A program made the position numbers and the translations under genes. Source: Leishmania martiniquensis (Eukaryota > Euglenozoa > Kinetoplastea > Trypanosomatida > Trypanosomatidae). From it: a stretch of DNA of 64,000 bases. The notes under the pieces are model-generated. The model did no database searches and had not been told where the DNA came from. It saw only the letters and a list, made by a program, of their open reading frames with translations. Of this stretch, positions 10,901-19,093 are shown one piece after another. Position 1 is the first letter of the stretch; the number at the start of each line of letters is the position of its first letter. The stretch spans positions 69,501 to 133,500 of the forward strand of contig NC_090142.1 of the NCBI RefSeq assembly GCF_017916325.1, given 5' to 3'.

Positions 10901-11360
10901 GACGCAGTCCACATGGCCACATACTCGCTGCGGCGGGGTCACCTCTGCGGTCGGCCTCGATAGGAGGCGGCGGTGGGCCACCCCTTACCTGTTGCATGTA
11001 GGCGCAAGAGGCCTGGCGGCTCGACTGACGGCCTTGCGCCGCGCCACGTGCGTCAGCAAAGGCGTCACAACTCGCGGCTCCGCCTCGGGCGCACTTCGCT
11101 GGCGCCGCGTGGCGCGGTCCGCGCGACTGTCGAAGCACCGCCTCTACCCAGCGGCTGTCAACCGGAGGAAGAGAAAAAACGCATGCGCATGTGTCTCGGT
11201 CATCGAGGTAGCGCGGGAACACGAGTGGTGACGCCGTGATGTCACCACGGCCGCTTTTCTGCACTGTGTCAGCAGCGTGGTTTGGGGGAGAGGCCGATGA
11301 AGGCGGTTCCGAACAGCCGCCGGTGCGGCTGAGAGGGCGTCTCGAGAAGAACAGCGGCAT
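4962..11360 (-). CDS. Very large protein of unknown function (about 2132 aa)
   Basis: I do not recognise this gene. It is one uninterrupted frame of over 6 kb, far longer than chance allows even at this GC content, so it is very probably coding. The protein alternates low-complexity Ala/Ser/Pro/Arg-rich stretches with blocks rich in Trp, Leu and His that look folded. Examples are a block near the start of the C-terminal third with WLLLTRDAW, another with GWLVFHTFWLDALSDY, and the last roughly 150 residues with SLQTWLLPHWWARQQ. I see no signal peptide, clear membrane span, kinase, helicase or zinc-finger signature. The open frame extends upstream to 11738, but 11360 is the first ATG after a strong pyrimidine tract and AG near 11449-11500. 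A later in-frame ATG at 10298 (protein beginning MAAPELLVLS) would give about 1778 residues and is a real alternative. The start is therefore uncertain while the body is firm. Confidence 0.7.
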   Translation of the reverse strand: MPLFFSRRPLSRTGGCSEPPSSASPPNHAADTVQKSGRGDITASPLVFPRYLDDRDTCACVFSLPPVDSRWVEAVLRQSRGPRHAAPAKCARGGAASCDAFADARGAAQGRQSSRQASCAYMQQVRGGPPPPPIEADRRGDPAAASMWPCGLRLAWQERPVDTPPRGDRSATAVGRASAGCDAAGMGSRTEGCDVVAYPTPFSVPAVQDDDSGGAKATTADGCGSVACALSRTNAGPRVPCACHPRRTHIGADSMAPGPEKDSESLVWCWCRAAAAPVELFEGADEGGQRGDTLPRLPPYAPQQRGLLREAKAETWRERQADLGAPLRADGGAHKSGRPAHTTRSNQRVCAASLMAAPELLVLSPDSTPAVDAPPRLSSPSPLPTQSQKARKRPRSVLEAELLAVLTARCCHTIAKANEALQPPHTVSGPFQYAAHWPSRCSSITPNAPARAVGAISVSGWLPQRRFAELECLWHFSLTVPSFPHPLSPPLGARGGTRWAMVMLPITWLQHEAEGGHDHRAAAGPDEAVFCAQAGTAAMAVPKRSVVCHARLRCLRGDSGSGCDGAGRLGCRTASETLRASSMGSTTVGLTAGVLAAEWGAFVAELYESRMAQERARAAFTQGLWKAAAAFLSNVIDIPADILASLPQLHSQQPHSAERASRREGTAPPNGVLNAGDRGVMCRLDQAYPYPVLEWWRRTSRSHSLTHSPHRLPEMCAAFHSASVAAEVSGGQHELTLLCWVRAVSDPRWRAASWLPWDSWITTTCALAGVPLWLLPLSSDRAVLLMPSVSRLQHRLRFTVTEDEGAPLVAHRTADSLGLGRCPAEVSIGRSARERQPWPALAAASRLWTEATSSDVWRPRWLLASAAQRDASDGQVQLRTVRAAAVAECEWRLRALSHEGERGAAATAATATASADGHVGSEEVAAAQPSTPPPDPISLSSPVAVCLSSLAVECVGRGHAHSTAVDLLGEHSRFLPSTVPLLAPSESPPAVGDSCAEAAGMNAPLAIEAAGRKRARSAVASLPAGASPSVSVILRARFRCPVRALSPQVDSGELFSSPRSTHRVRRSSTPQRMLAAGIEHRLNEELLAAGDSPSRTPSAATSEAGGAPSCRGGSLLGQRSSPQSPTPFAVPAAKHSCLGSDRLRRVRQWLLVPPSLTRLPFAPSQKRRRFAAVLCASAGPRTPTALAPVTRSPDCCRLCTRQALLHEALATEPLASLTATVGQVPGERAGAATSDASAPKTCAKTALLCSTAAPPETATTAGGNGGTVSSARPPAQPPHGLGGAPMRSAAVWRRVQLTLHNYAADALNSAILRGARTLKPLLHARDEVIPAVALTSPSAASQTAEHLSVSVMVRTSATNALDDDRTLRARSPPSKPPQGQSPAIKVAHMCLFTTAVLRRQRDERRAAQRLRFYWLLLTRDAWPHAPLPLLSRSLSHGAEGKQIFSPEDAENITANAAPRTTRADGVSAIGAQLYRNELERNDEVGLAHCVRDALVRSQHTACVSGFHRQIERGEGSDEKFAETHRSSGARRPVVPRLCASCNIAHDGSSRLVPARLSVPHSSWLLLAPWRGRRCVAREALLHRIVLDGMRRDGWLVFHTFWLDALSDYVSADSPQTWLTCLLREKPGSVTTQAAPHEEDVPAEPTHGAPPQSVYARQDRARQRDLDLIDVRVDAEPDAAALDVSAHEMRWYLDTSDEEDEWGGASNEADGTVAADAEGDALQWCCCSVASHTNLIQAGTMEGEGLAAATKKSVVSGPTLERGESPRRGVEQLPLHPAWWRRSAAACAATASSAPSTSQRCRISTKARAAAYAQTVRRACRYLFHTRLGAGDGGVPPALAPGSLSTTMDAGRHGAGEERARGDMDDSMRANSATARLFFAQLRRCASQLLCRDALPARSAAATEVAAEPTTRRRGRLSFGVADFSFPGSSPCRCCRTPESLSSSHSGMMTATPLDAQQLPENKGDAEEEVAPLRRCRYTRHVCTFAQEAQSLQTWLLPHWWARQQPCLVFSTQAQKRRPLSGKSRCVGCPLDGWSVTALTAARDSVDEGAATRGGAHLPSLHYFLSRGEEAEAWVQLLHHAHLRLLRRPCGPLFRDECPQRCAVLGGCVADAEVHYTYLAAMLHQRTKGSAEL

Positions 11361-11400
11361 AGCGCCTGCGCCTCCTCCGCCTCGCACCCTAACGCTGACT

Positions 11401-11417
11401 GTGTGTGTGTGTGTGTG
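11401..11417. repeat. (GT)n microsatellite
   Basis: A run of about eight GT units lies just upstream of the start of the large unknown protein, between its candidate splice acceptor and its ATG. It would read as (AC)n in the 5' UTR. Confidence 0.9.
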
Positions 11418-11448
11418 CAGTGTGGCGCGTCCGTTAACGGGAAGTTGC

Positions 11449-11500
11449 CTGCGTGGAAGCGCTGAAGGCCGTGTCATGGAGGGGAAGGGGGAGGGGGTAG
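11449..11500 (-). promoter_or_regulatory. Candidate trans-splice acceptor for the large unknown protein
   Basis: On the minus strand a 24-nt almost pure pyrimidine tract (complement of 11477-11500) is followed by AG dinucleotides at about 11462 and 11449. No ATG occurs between these and 11360, which is in frame. This supports the 11360 start, but by inference only. Confidence 0.4.
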
Positions 11501-13249
11501 CGCGCGCGTCCGTGCGTAGACGAATACTGTGCATGGCAAGGCGCCTTGTGTCCGACTGCGTGTGCATCAGAGCAGTGGAGGGAGGGACGTGATCGCAGCG
11601 CGCAGCAGAAGCGCTGCAATGCAAAGCGTCAAACATACGCGCGCACACAACGCCCTCTTTTCGTGCCACCATCAGGATGCGTACCTCGACACAGACCTGA
11701 AGCGTGCAGTCATGAATGCGTCGTTGATGACGGACCACCTCAGGGTGTGTGCTCTACTGTGAAACCGCCCCATGTCAGGGCTCTCTGCAGATTATGCACC
11801 CGAGTCAGCCCCGCCCCGCCCCCCTATTGTCCCTCTCTCCCTTTCCATGTCTGCTGGCGAAGGGGAAGAAGGCGCTATCGATGCGGCCTGCGCCGCATCT
11901 GGCAGGGCCCCATCACTCGGCAAGAGTCGCCCCGGCGCTGCACGAGTACCTTTCGCTCTGTCATCTCGCGCAACTGAAATGCGGTACGCCAGCCGCTATT
12001 GCCCACTTCTCTCAGCAGCACAGACGGCGGCAGCGGCGGACGCGCTGATAAATAGATAGCCGGAAGCCTCACCGCCGCCGGCCGGTCTGGTGAGCCTCTT
12101 CACAATACCGGGAGGCGAGGAGGTCGGGCAATGGCCGCATGCGTCGCGCGGAGACACCCTCCCGTGCGGCAGCTGCAAAACAGGCCACGAGGATGGGCCC
12201 ACCGGTATGTGGGCCGCTCACACATTCGCGGTTGCCTGCTTGGCTCCACACACGCGGACACGCGTCTCGATCACGTCGGATGCCCGGCGCCAGGAACCCT
12301 TTGCGCTCGATGAAGTCGGCCGCTGCCAAGACCTCGACAGAGAGCGCCGCATGCACCATACAAAATTCACGTCGCTCTCTGTACCAGCATCGCCACCCGC
12401 GGTGAACGTTCGGCCGCCACCACTGGCGCCTCTCATAGCGGCGCACACTTCGCAGCACCCACCGACATCCTCGTAGGTGCTGCGCCCGTGCCACACCGAT
12501 GCACAGAGACGTGCACAGTCGGTGTACGGCCTCGTGCTACGGTAGCGGCATCGCTAGTGCCGCCGTCGCGCACGCTGTGCTGGAAAGGGGCCAAAGGAAC
12601 TGATGGTTGAAGGGGGGTGCGAGTAAGAGGGGAGGGGGGAAAGCAGAGCCTGCGCGGGGGTAGTGCTCGCTGCCGTTGCATGGTCACTCGATGGTCGCAG
12701 GTGCCACTGCTGGGGCCACGTCCAAGTGCTGCAGTACTCGCAGAGACAGTGGAAGAGCCTGCGCGGGTCTATGAGTGTGTGTATGCTCGCTCACGTCTCT
12801 CTGGAGGTGTGGAGCGTATGGCCGAGAAACGTTGACGACAGTGAGAGGCTTGGACCTGTGAAGGAGTGAGACGAGAGAGCGCACGCGGTCCAGGGGGGCC
12901 ATATGTGCACGCTTGCAGCCACCTCGGCGCGTGTGTAAGCGGTGATGCCCGCGGCCCCGCCACCCCACTCGCGACAGCGATAGATACGCTGCGCGGATTT
13001 GCGAGCGGGGGCGACGTCCTGGCTCGTTTCAGCCGCACATACAAAGCAGCGCGCGTATACATCAGGCCATTCGCCACCCTGCCGTCCCCCGCCGCCCCCG
13101 CCACCACCACCACCGGCACTCGAGAGGGTCAGGGGGGGAGTGATCCTTGCGGATTTGGACCGCGTGCGATACGTAATAGGCGCCCACACACACACAGCGA
13201 GGGAGAAAAGGACATTCAGACGAGAGCATGCGCGCAGGAGCGTCCAACG

Positions 13250-13267
13250 CACACACACACACACACA
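13250..13267. repeat. (CA)n microsatellite
   Basis: About nine CA units lie roughly 130 bases beyond the PTPA stop codon, within its presumed 3' UTR. They read as (TG)n in the transcript. Confidence 0.9.
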
Positions 13268-13390
13268 GAAAGAGAGGGGGGAGGGGGGAGAGGCGTCACG
13301 ACGCAGTAGCATGTTGAGGAAGAAAAAAAGGGCTGTGGAGTGCTGTGGAACGCACACCGCGCGTATGACCGCCCCGCCGTGCCCCGTCCC

Positions 13391-14572
13391 TCAGATCTCC
13401 TTTGTGTTCCACTGCAAATGGCGGCCGAAGAGGAGGTGCTGCGAGACGTTGAACTTCCCCAATACCTCCGCGGCAAACATCTTCACCATGCCACCGTAGA
13501 TCTTCGCCCAGTGCTCGACGCCAGAGATGTTGTAGAGCATGTTGCTGTGCTCGTGGAAGGGTCCAGTCTTGTTGCTCAGTATCCACGCGATCATGCTGAA
13601 GTATAGGTAGTCGTCCTTCAGCATCTCCACTTTGGCGCGGTCGCACACGTGCTTGGGAAGTATCGTCATCGCCTCGTGGCCCTCCGACGGCTTCACGGGT
13701 ATCACCTCAGCGTTGATGAGCTGTGCACCACCGAAGACGTACGGGATGTGGTGATAGTCATCTAAGCCCCACACACCATGCGACCCTGCGGGCTCGAGCG
13801 AGTAGTGCCTCTGCAGGCGACGAACCAGGCGCATGTACTCGAGGAAGATGTGGAAGACGTAGTCCTGGCGACGCTTGCGCACCTCTGCCCGCTCCATTGG
13901 CGGCACTGGCGGCGGTGGCGGAACTTCGAGCGGCACAAACACCGTCGGCTCGTCCTTCAGAGTCCCGCCACGGTCACCGTGCTCTTCGAGGCAGATCATG
14001 ATGACGATAAAGAAATGGAGCTCGTGGCCGCTGCCATAGTCCAGGCGGGTGGCGTTGCCGAATGCGTCCATAACGTATGCCGCCACCTCCGTCGCCATGG
14101 CGGTCACCTCCTCGTCCGACCGACTCTTCGACCTTGGAAAGGTGCGGACAAGCTTCTCCATGTCGGCGACCACAGTTTCCTCAAGCTGCGCGTGAAACAG
14201 CCTCTTCGCGCGGTTGCCGAAGCGCTGCTGTGCCATGTTCTCTAGCGGGATGGTAGTCACAATCTCGTGCAGACGCGGCAGGTAGTCCTTGACGAGGTAC
14301 TTCACGGTGTCGTCGCAGTCGTCCGCCGTGGCGGATATGCGCTGCGATCTTGGCGTCGACTCAACCGCTTCACTGCAGCCCTGCACGTATGAAATTATCT
14401 TCTGAAACGCTGCTGAGCGCCGGAAGACCTCGACGAGGGAGTGGTCCTCGAGGATGACCTTCGCGGGAGGCTGCGGCGCTGCTGCCTCGCTGGAGTACTT
14501 CCGCACTGCTGACGGATTCTGCGGCAACCGCGACTTTGGCGCGCGCGTCACCGTTGCCTCGCCACCGCTCAT
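13391..14572 (-). CDS. PTPA: Serine/threonine protein phosphatase 2A activator (PTPA)
   Basis: The 393-residue protein is a clear PTPA/Rrd-family member. This family is a peptidyl-prolyl isomerase-type chaperone that activates protein phosphatase 2A catalytic subunits in cytosol and nucleus. Family blocks are LDYGSGHELHF at 177-187, SHGVWGLDDYHHIPYVFG at 264-281 and the C-terminal block around 341-366 (EHSNMLYNISGVEHWAKIYG). The first 40 residues are a polar, probably flexible extension. A short proline run (about 218-225) interrupts the region after the first conserved block. Length is slightly above the usual 320-360 residues because of these two additions. The start is an ATG at 14572, and no other ATG lies between it and a candidate splice acceptor near 14726. 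Function is assigned from the family and was not tested here. Confidence 0.95.
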   Translation of the reverse strand: MSGGEATVTRAPKSRLPQNPSAVRKYSSEAAAPQPPAKVILEDHSLVEVFRRSAAFQKIISYVQGCSEAVESTPRSQRISATADDCDDTVKYLVKDYLPRLHEIVTTIPLENMAQQRFGNRAKRLFHAQLEETVVADMEKLVRTFPRSKSRSDEEVTAMATEVAAYVMDAFGNATRLDYGSGHELHFFIVIMICLEEHGDRGGTLKDEPTVFVPLEVPPPPPVPPMERAEVRKRRQDYVFHIFLEYMRLVRRLQRHYSLEPAGSHGVWGLDDYHHIPYVFGGAQLINAEVIPVKPSEGHEAMTILPKHVCDRAKVEMLKDDYLYFSMIAWILSNKTGPFHEHSNMLYNISGVEHWAKIYGGMVKMFAAEVLGKFNVSQHLLFGRHLQWNTKEI

Positions 14573-14725
14573 ATTTTTTGTCTGTGTGTATGTGTGTGTT
14601 GGAAGGCCCAGTCGCGCCTCTCTGGCGGGTGTGTGAGAGCCTCGATACGCGCCTCACTGCGACTCACACGTGTGTGTGAGGAGGCGAAAACGGTGCAGCT
14701 CACTCGCGTCGACGCACAGACGCAC

Positions 14726-14778
14726 CTGCGCGAGTTGGGAACAAGGCGGAGAGGAGAGGGGGGTAGGGCAGAGGGAGT
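14726..14778 (-). promoter_or_regulatory. Candidate trans-splice acceptor for PTPA
   Basis: The complement of 14743-14778 is a long C/T tract, followed on the minus strand by GCAG at about 14726. There is no ATG between this AG and the PTPA start, giving a 5' UTR of roughly 150 nt. Confidence 0.4.
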
Positions 14779-15660
14779 GTGGTGACGGTGGGCGCCAAAG
14801 TTGGAGCTAAGCAGGGGGCAAAGGTGGTTAGTGGAGACCAGCGGCAGACGAAGAAAAGGTAAAGCAGATTGCACGCCTATGTGAGAGGGGGAGAAAGCGC
14901 GGTGGTGCTCGTGCTGTATGCGGGCGCAGGGGGGGTGAGATGGGAGGAAGCGAGGGTCAGCGTCACTGTGATGTGCACGGCTAGCTGCTTACGCGGAGGT
15001 GAATGTAGGGATAGTTGGCTGTGTGCTGCGGTAGCGGTAGACAGTTCAGAGTGCATGAGGATGCGCTGCGGGGGAGAGGCTTAGAGAGGTGGTCGGGACA
15101 AAGAGAGCGAGACGGGTCAGGGAGGTCGCCAGATGCGCACGCGTCCAAAGCCAGCGCGCCCACGCTGTGTCAGAGGGCATGCGCCGGTGTCTCGTCGAGC
15201 ATCTCAGCGCGGGGAGAGAGGAGGAGTGCGACGTAGCAAGGGGAAGGAAATCCGTGCGGCCCACGGCGAGCTTCTCCACGTGGCCCTCGCCTCCTCGCCA
15301 CGGCGGCATCAGAAAAGCACTTCCTCCCTCCCTACTCGGCAGCCACTTCGCTGCCTCCAAGCCGCAGAGGCAAAGCCAGCGCTCCCACGCCATGGTGTCT
15401 CTTCCTCTCTCCAGGGGAAGGGGGTAAGCGGGTCCCTCTGCGTCCGTCCTTGCTGTCGTGTGAGTGGTGTGCATAGGTGTGCACCGCTGCGGCGGCTTAG
15501 TGTTCACGCGTGGCTTAGAGATCCTGAAGAGTGCCACTGTGGGAGAGAGACAGTGATGGCATTCGTGTCAGCCGGCAGAGCATCTGTCTGACTGCCCGTT
15601 AGCCCTCCCCCACTTGACCTTCACCGATGTCCTCGTGCACCCTCCGCGGGAAGCCACGCA

Positions 15661-15700
15661 TATACACACACACATATATACATATATATATATATATATG
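15661..15700. repeat. Mixed (CA)/(TA) microsatellite, self-complementary
   Basis: A 40-base run of TATACACACACACATATATA type ends in a pure (TA)n stretch. It is strikingly AT-rich for this GC-rich window and is able to fold back on itself. It sits about 640 bases downstream of the PGP synthase stop, so it may lie in that gene's 3' UTR. Confidence 0.9.
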
Positions 15701-16342
15701 TGTTGGTCGTGAGCGGCCAGTGGCCACCCAGCCCAGCCGGCGTCATGCACAGAGGCACACCTTCCAGCAGACGCCCGTGTATATGCGTGTGCGTGTCCAC
15801 ACCGTCGTAGGGTCGAGCATGCACGCGGGGGGTCGCTGCACGGAGGCACCCTCGAAAGGTTTGGAAGGAGGAGGGGTGGGAGGGAAACGGATGAGGGGCA
15901 TGAGGAATGGGGTGCAGGCCGCGAAAAAGGGCCGCGTGTGCATCCGCATATCCACGATCGTACCCGACAGAAAAAGTGCGCACCGGCAGCCCCACCACAA
16001 TCACGACGGCGTCCTCCGTTCATCGCACCAGCGGCCCCCGCATGATGACAATGCGGCCGAGCGAATACAAGCCAAGGGGAAAGGCGGTCAAGAGCCGTCA
16101 GTGGCGAGGGCACACACGATATGGGAGACGGCGTCGTCCCCGCCATCACCCCGAGTGCGCACACGAACGCCAGCGCGCATCCCTCTCTCTCCCACGTTGC
16201 GGGAGCGGTGCGGCGTGGCTCTAGAGCGGACAAGAGCGGCACTCACCCTACGCAACGCAGGCGTCGTTCCCTGTGGGTGCGCATCAAGGCGCCTTCAGCA
16301 GGCCCCCCGCAAGCAGACACGCGAGCGCGCCCGCAGTGCGCA

Positions 16343-18559
16343 TTACAGGAAATCATGGCCGAGGTGGGCGAGCAGCGAGATGACGGGCTGGAAGCGGCCC
16401 ATCGCCGTGCCCACAAACTGTGCCTCCGTCACCGGCACAGACTGCTGCAGCAAAAATAAGAGCTCCTGTCGCAGCGTCTCGCGCAGCGCGTCGCTGGTGG
16501 TCCACAGGAAAGCCTCCGCCTCCACGTCCTTGTGGACAGAGCGATGGCCGTAGTTCGTGCTGCCGTACGCCACGAGGTACGGGGCAGAGATCGCCTCGAT
16601 AGTGTGCCTGTCTGCCGCTGCGGCATCGGCGCCGTTACTGTCGTCGTGCTGCCGAGAAGTGCCCTCGCCGTCCTTGCTGGGGAGAGGGGCGGCGGCAGCG
16701 TCACACTGCCGGCCGACGAACCACAAGCCCTTCGCATGAAAGGTCAACCCCTTCACAGAGAACTCGCGGATGCGCACCCGACGCAGGCAGTCGTACGCCT
16801 TCACCAGATAATAAAACGCACGCTCGAGTTGAAGGTAGAAGAGTGGAATATAGCCCGCCACGCCCTTGTGGCCGCTCCAGCCGTTCGTCTGCACACTCGC
16901 TGTGATGCAGTCGACGTAGCTGGTGCCGCGCAGCACCTCGTCCACGAAGGGGGCATACATGTGCAGGTACGGCGATGCCATGTACACTCGATCCTCGGCG
17001 GTGGACATCCGCAGCAGCTGCTGCACGATAGCGCTGTCGTGGTACACGCCCGCGCGCCCCATCTGCACGGTGGGGAACAAGAACGTGTCGTAGCGGTCCC
17101 AATCAATCTTCGACGCCGCGCACAGTCGCCGTGCCCACGCCGCCAAGTCGTGCAGGAGCGCGTTCGTGCAAGCACAGAAGGCGTCTGGGTCGATGGAGGG
17201 GTCGATCCCCAACGCGTTTGAGAGAATTACGAGGTTGCTCTTGCGGTGCAGCGTTGGTGTCCCCTCGCGTCGAGACACCAGCGGCGACACCGCGCCACAC
17301 GCCGTCTCCTTCATCCGAGGCAGCGGAGAAGGCAGCGACTCTGACGAAGCGTTGCGCTGGGCTGCCACCGCGGCGCGTGAGGTCGGCGAAGCGGCCGGAG
17401 AAAACGCGCCCAGGACCCCACTCCAGTTCCCCGTCCGGCCTGCCGGAGTGTCGACGCCTCCGACAAACTGCTCTGAGAATTCCTTGCGGCAGACGACAGG
17501 GCGCGACACGTGACTGACCGTGCGCACGAGCCGCGTGAACCACCGCGCGACGAGGGTGTTGTCCTCCACGATCATGTAGCGATCCATTCGGGTGGCGAAG
17601 TAGTCGTCCGAGAGGTTCGCCCCGGTGAGGATGGTGTGGCGCTCATCAAAGACAAATATTTTCGTGTGCTGCACGCCGAGCGCCTCCTTAGCCCGCCCGA
17701 AGGGGGCGAACAGCCGGTTCCACCGGCTGGGGTTCTCGTAGAGCAACAGACGCACCCGCACCCCGGTCGACGCAGCGGTGGCGGTAGTGGAAGCTAGTGG
17801 CGCACCTGAATCGTCATCATCGGCCGCCTCCTCTCCTCTGGCGTCGGACTCGTCGCCGGCGAAGATGGAAGAGCCGCCCGACCTGGAGCTAGAGGGCGCT
17901 GTAGAAGAGGACGCGCTCTCTCCCGCAGCCGGGGCATCCTCAGGCAGCGAGGCTGTGCTGGCCGTCCGCTGGGCAAGCTCCACCAGGGCCGTCAGAGACA
18001 CCAAGTTTCTTCGGTCGTGCATGCGGTTGTAGTCCAGTAAGATGGTGATAGAAAAAGGATGTCCGCCCGCCGCGGCCCATCGCACGCGCTCCTCCACGCA
18101 CGCCACGAAGGCCTTTGAGAGGGGGCCATCACCGATGTACAGGGCCGAGAGCGTGATGGAGCGCTGCGACGCCGCGATGCGCCTTTTCAGCTCCTCATAA
18201 AAGGCGGCGGGGTGGTTCAGCACGCGGACGGTGTGCGACTCCACTGGCAGAACACAGCAGTGCTGGCCCAGGAAGGAAATCATATCCTGCTGCTGCGGGG
18301 GCACACCCCGCTTCACTAAGAGCGCCTGGATGTGCGCGAAGCCGCTTTCGTCTGCCAGCGTGTCATGGTGCTTGCGAGCGCCGCCGTCGTCTCCGCAGAT
18401 CGTCGCAGCGCCGCTGGTCGAGCACGTCGCAGCAGAGAAGAAGCCCAGCGCGTCTGCGGGCGCCACGTCCGCCTCTGCTGTCTCGCCAAAGAGAGCGAAG
18501 GTGACACCCGCGACGATGGAGAGGATGAGGATGTATATGAAGAGCACAGGCATGGTCAT
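16343..18559 (-). CDS. PGPS: Phosphatidylglycerophosphate synthase, phospholipase D superfamily
   Basis: The 738-residue protein resembles eukaryotic PGS1-type CDP-diacylglycerol-glycerol-3-phosphate 3-phosphatidyltransferase. This enzyme makes phosphatidylglycerophosphate, the first committed step toward phosphatidylglycerol and cardiolipin in mitochondria. Two HKD half-motifs are visible: HTKIFVFDE from His298 (Lys300), followed by GANLSDDYF, and HAKGLWF from His608 (Lys610), followed by GSTNYGHRS. These supply the paired His/Lys of a bilobed active site. An N-terminal hydrophobic segment (about residues 4-24) could be a membrane anchor or targeting signal. Two Ser/Ala/Gly-rich insertions, one before the first HKD motif (about residues 200-260) and one between the motifs, make it longer than the roughly 550-residue human enzyme. 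The open frame begins at a GTG (18568), so the first ATG at 18559 was used. A second ATG follows two codons later and either could serve. Confidence 0.9.
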   Translation of the reverse strand: MTMPVLFIYILILSIVAGVTFALFGETAEADVAPADALGFFSAATCSTSGAATICGDDGGARKHHDTLADESGFAHIQALLVKRGVPPQQQDMISFLGQHCCVLPVESHTVRVLNHPAAFYEELKRRIAASQRSITLSALYIGDGPLSKAFVACVEERVRWAAAGGHPFSITILLDYNRMHDRRNLVSLTALVELAQRTASTASLPEDAPAAGESASSSTAPSSSRSGGSSIFAGDESDARGEEAADDDDSGAPLASTTATAASTGVRVRLLLYENPSRWNRLFAPFGRAKEALGVQHTKIFVFDERHTILTGANLSDDYFATRMDRYMIVEDNTLVARWFTRLVRTVSHVSRPVVCRKEFSEQFVGGVDTPAGRTGNWSGVLGAFSPAASPTSRAAVAAQRNASSESLPSPLPRMKETACGAVSPLVSRREGTPTLHRKSNLVILSNALGIDPSIDPDAFCACTNALLHDLAAWARRLCAASKIDWDRYDTFLFPTVQMGRAGVYHDSAIVQQLLRMSTAEDRVYMASPYLHMYAPFVDEVLRGTSYVDCITASVQTNGWSGHKGVAGYIPLFYLQLERAFYYLVKAYDCLRRVRIREFSVKGLTFHAKGLWFVGRQCDAAAAPLPSKDGEGTSRQHDDSNGADAAAADRHTIEAISAPYLVAYGSTNYGHRSVHKDVEAEAFLWTTSDALRETLRQELLFLLQQSVPVTEAQFVGTAMGRFQPVISLLAHLGHDFL

Positions 18560-19093
18560 CACACACACACACAGGTCTTTCTCTCTCCCCGTCCTTCCCT
18601 CTCGTGTGGTGCGTCGTATCTGTTCGTTTACGCAGCAGCGGGAAGACTTACGTAGCCGCCGGTGTGCGCGAATGGGAAAGCGGAGAGCGGAAGAGGGGGG
18701 AGGGGTCGGCCGGAGGTCTGTTGCTTTCCTTGTGATCGCCCTCTCCTCCTCTCCCCTCTCTTCTCCTCGGTCGGATGGCCTCAGGCGTAAGCGAGTGGGA
18801 GAGGGAGGGCAGGAAGTGAGCGAGTCTGCAGTTCTGCTTGCGACGCATCACAGAGGTGACATGGGAGAGGTGGAGAGGCGGAGTGGGGAAGGGGAGCGGA
18901 GGTCAGAGGAATGGAAGAGCGGCGCACTGCATTAAAGACACCCAGAGAAAGAGAGGGGGGGTCGGGGCGCCTCCGCGCACACCGCCTTCTCTCCTGCCTC
19001 GGTGTGTTGGAAAGCCCGCGTAGCAGAGCGAGGGGTGGGGGTAGGATCTGTGACCTGGTGAGCAGAGACGCGCCCCTGCACAAACGACGTCAC
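18560..19093. other. Intergenic region, no gene supported
   Basis: A purine-rich + strand tract at 18671-18706 reads as a pyrimidine tract on the minus strand, with AG dinucleotides at about 18647 and 18619. It is a plausible spliced-leader acceptor region for the PGP synthase, and no ATG lies between it and 18559. The rest should be the 3' UTR of the small unknown protein. No coding frame is supported. Confidence 0.6.

Larger units (their letters stand above)
11361..13390. other. Two-kilobase intergenic region, no gene supported
   Basis: This is the gap between PTPA's stop and the large unknown protein. It contains GT and CA microsatellites and purine-rich + strand tracts (for example 12618-12652 and 13268-13292). 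Short frames on both strands between 12069 and 12496 overlap one another and show no motif or convincing composition. I see no gene. Confidence 0.55.
14573..16342. other. Intergenic region between PGP synthase and PTPA
   Basis: This 1.8-kb gap holds the presumed 3' UTR of the PGP synthase and the 5' UTR of PTPA, together with an AT/CA microsatellite (separate entry) and purine-rich + strand tracts. Frames within it, including one spanning 15568-16242, are Cys/Arg/Pro-rich and cross the microsatellite, so none is called. Confidence 0.6.

Noticed and set aside
10338..11231. 297-codon plus-strand frame within the large unknown gene
   Set aside because: It is a shadow of the minus-strand frame, with Arg/Ser/Pro-rich composition and no motif.
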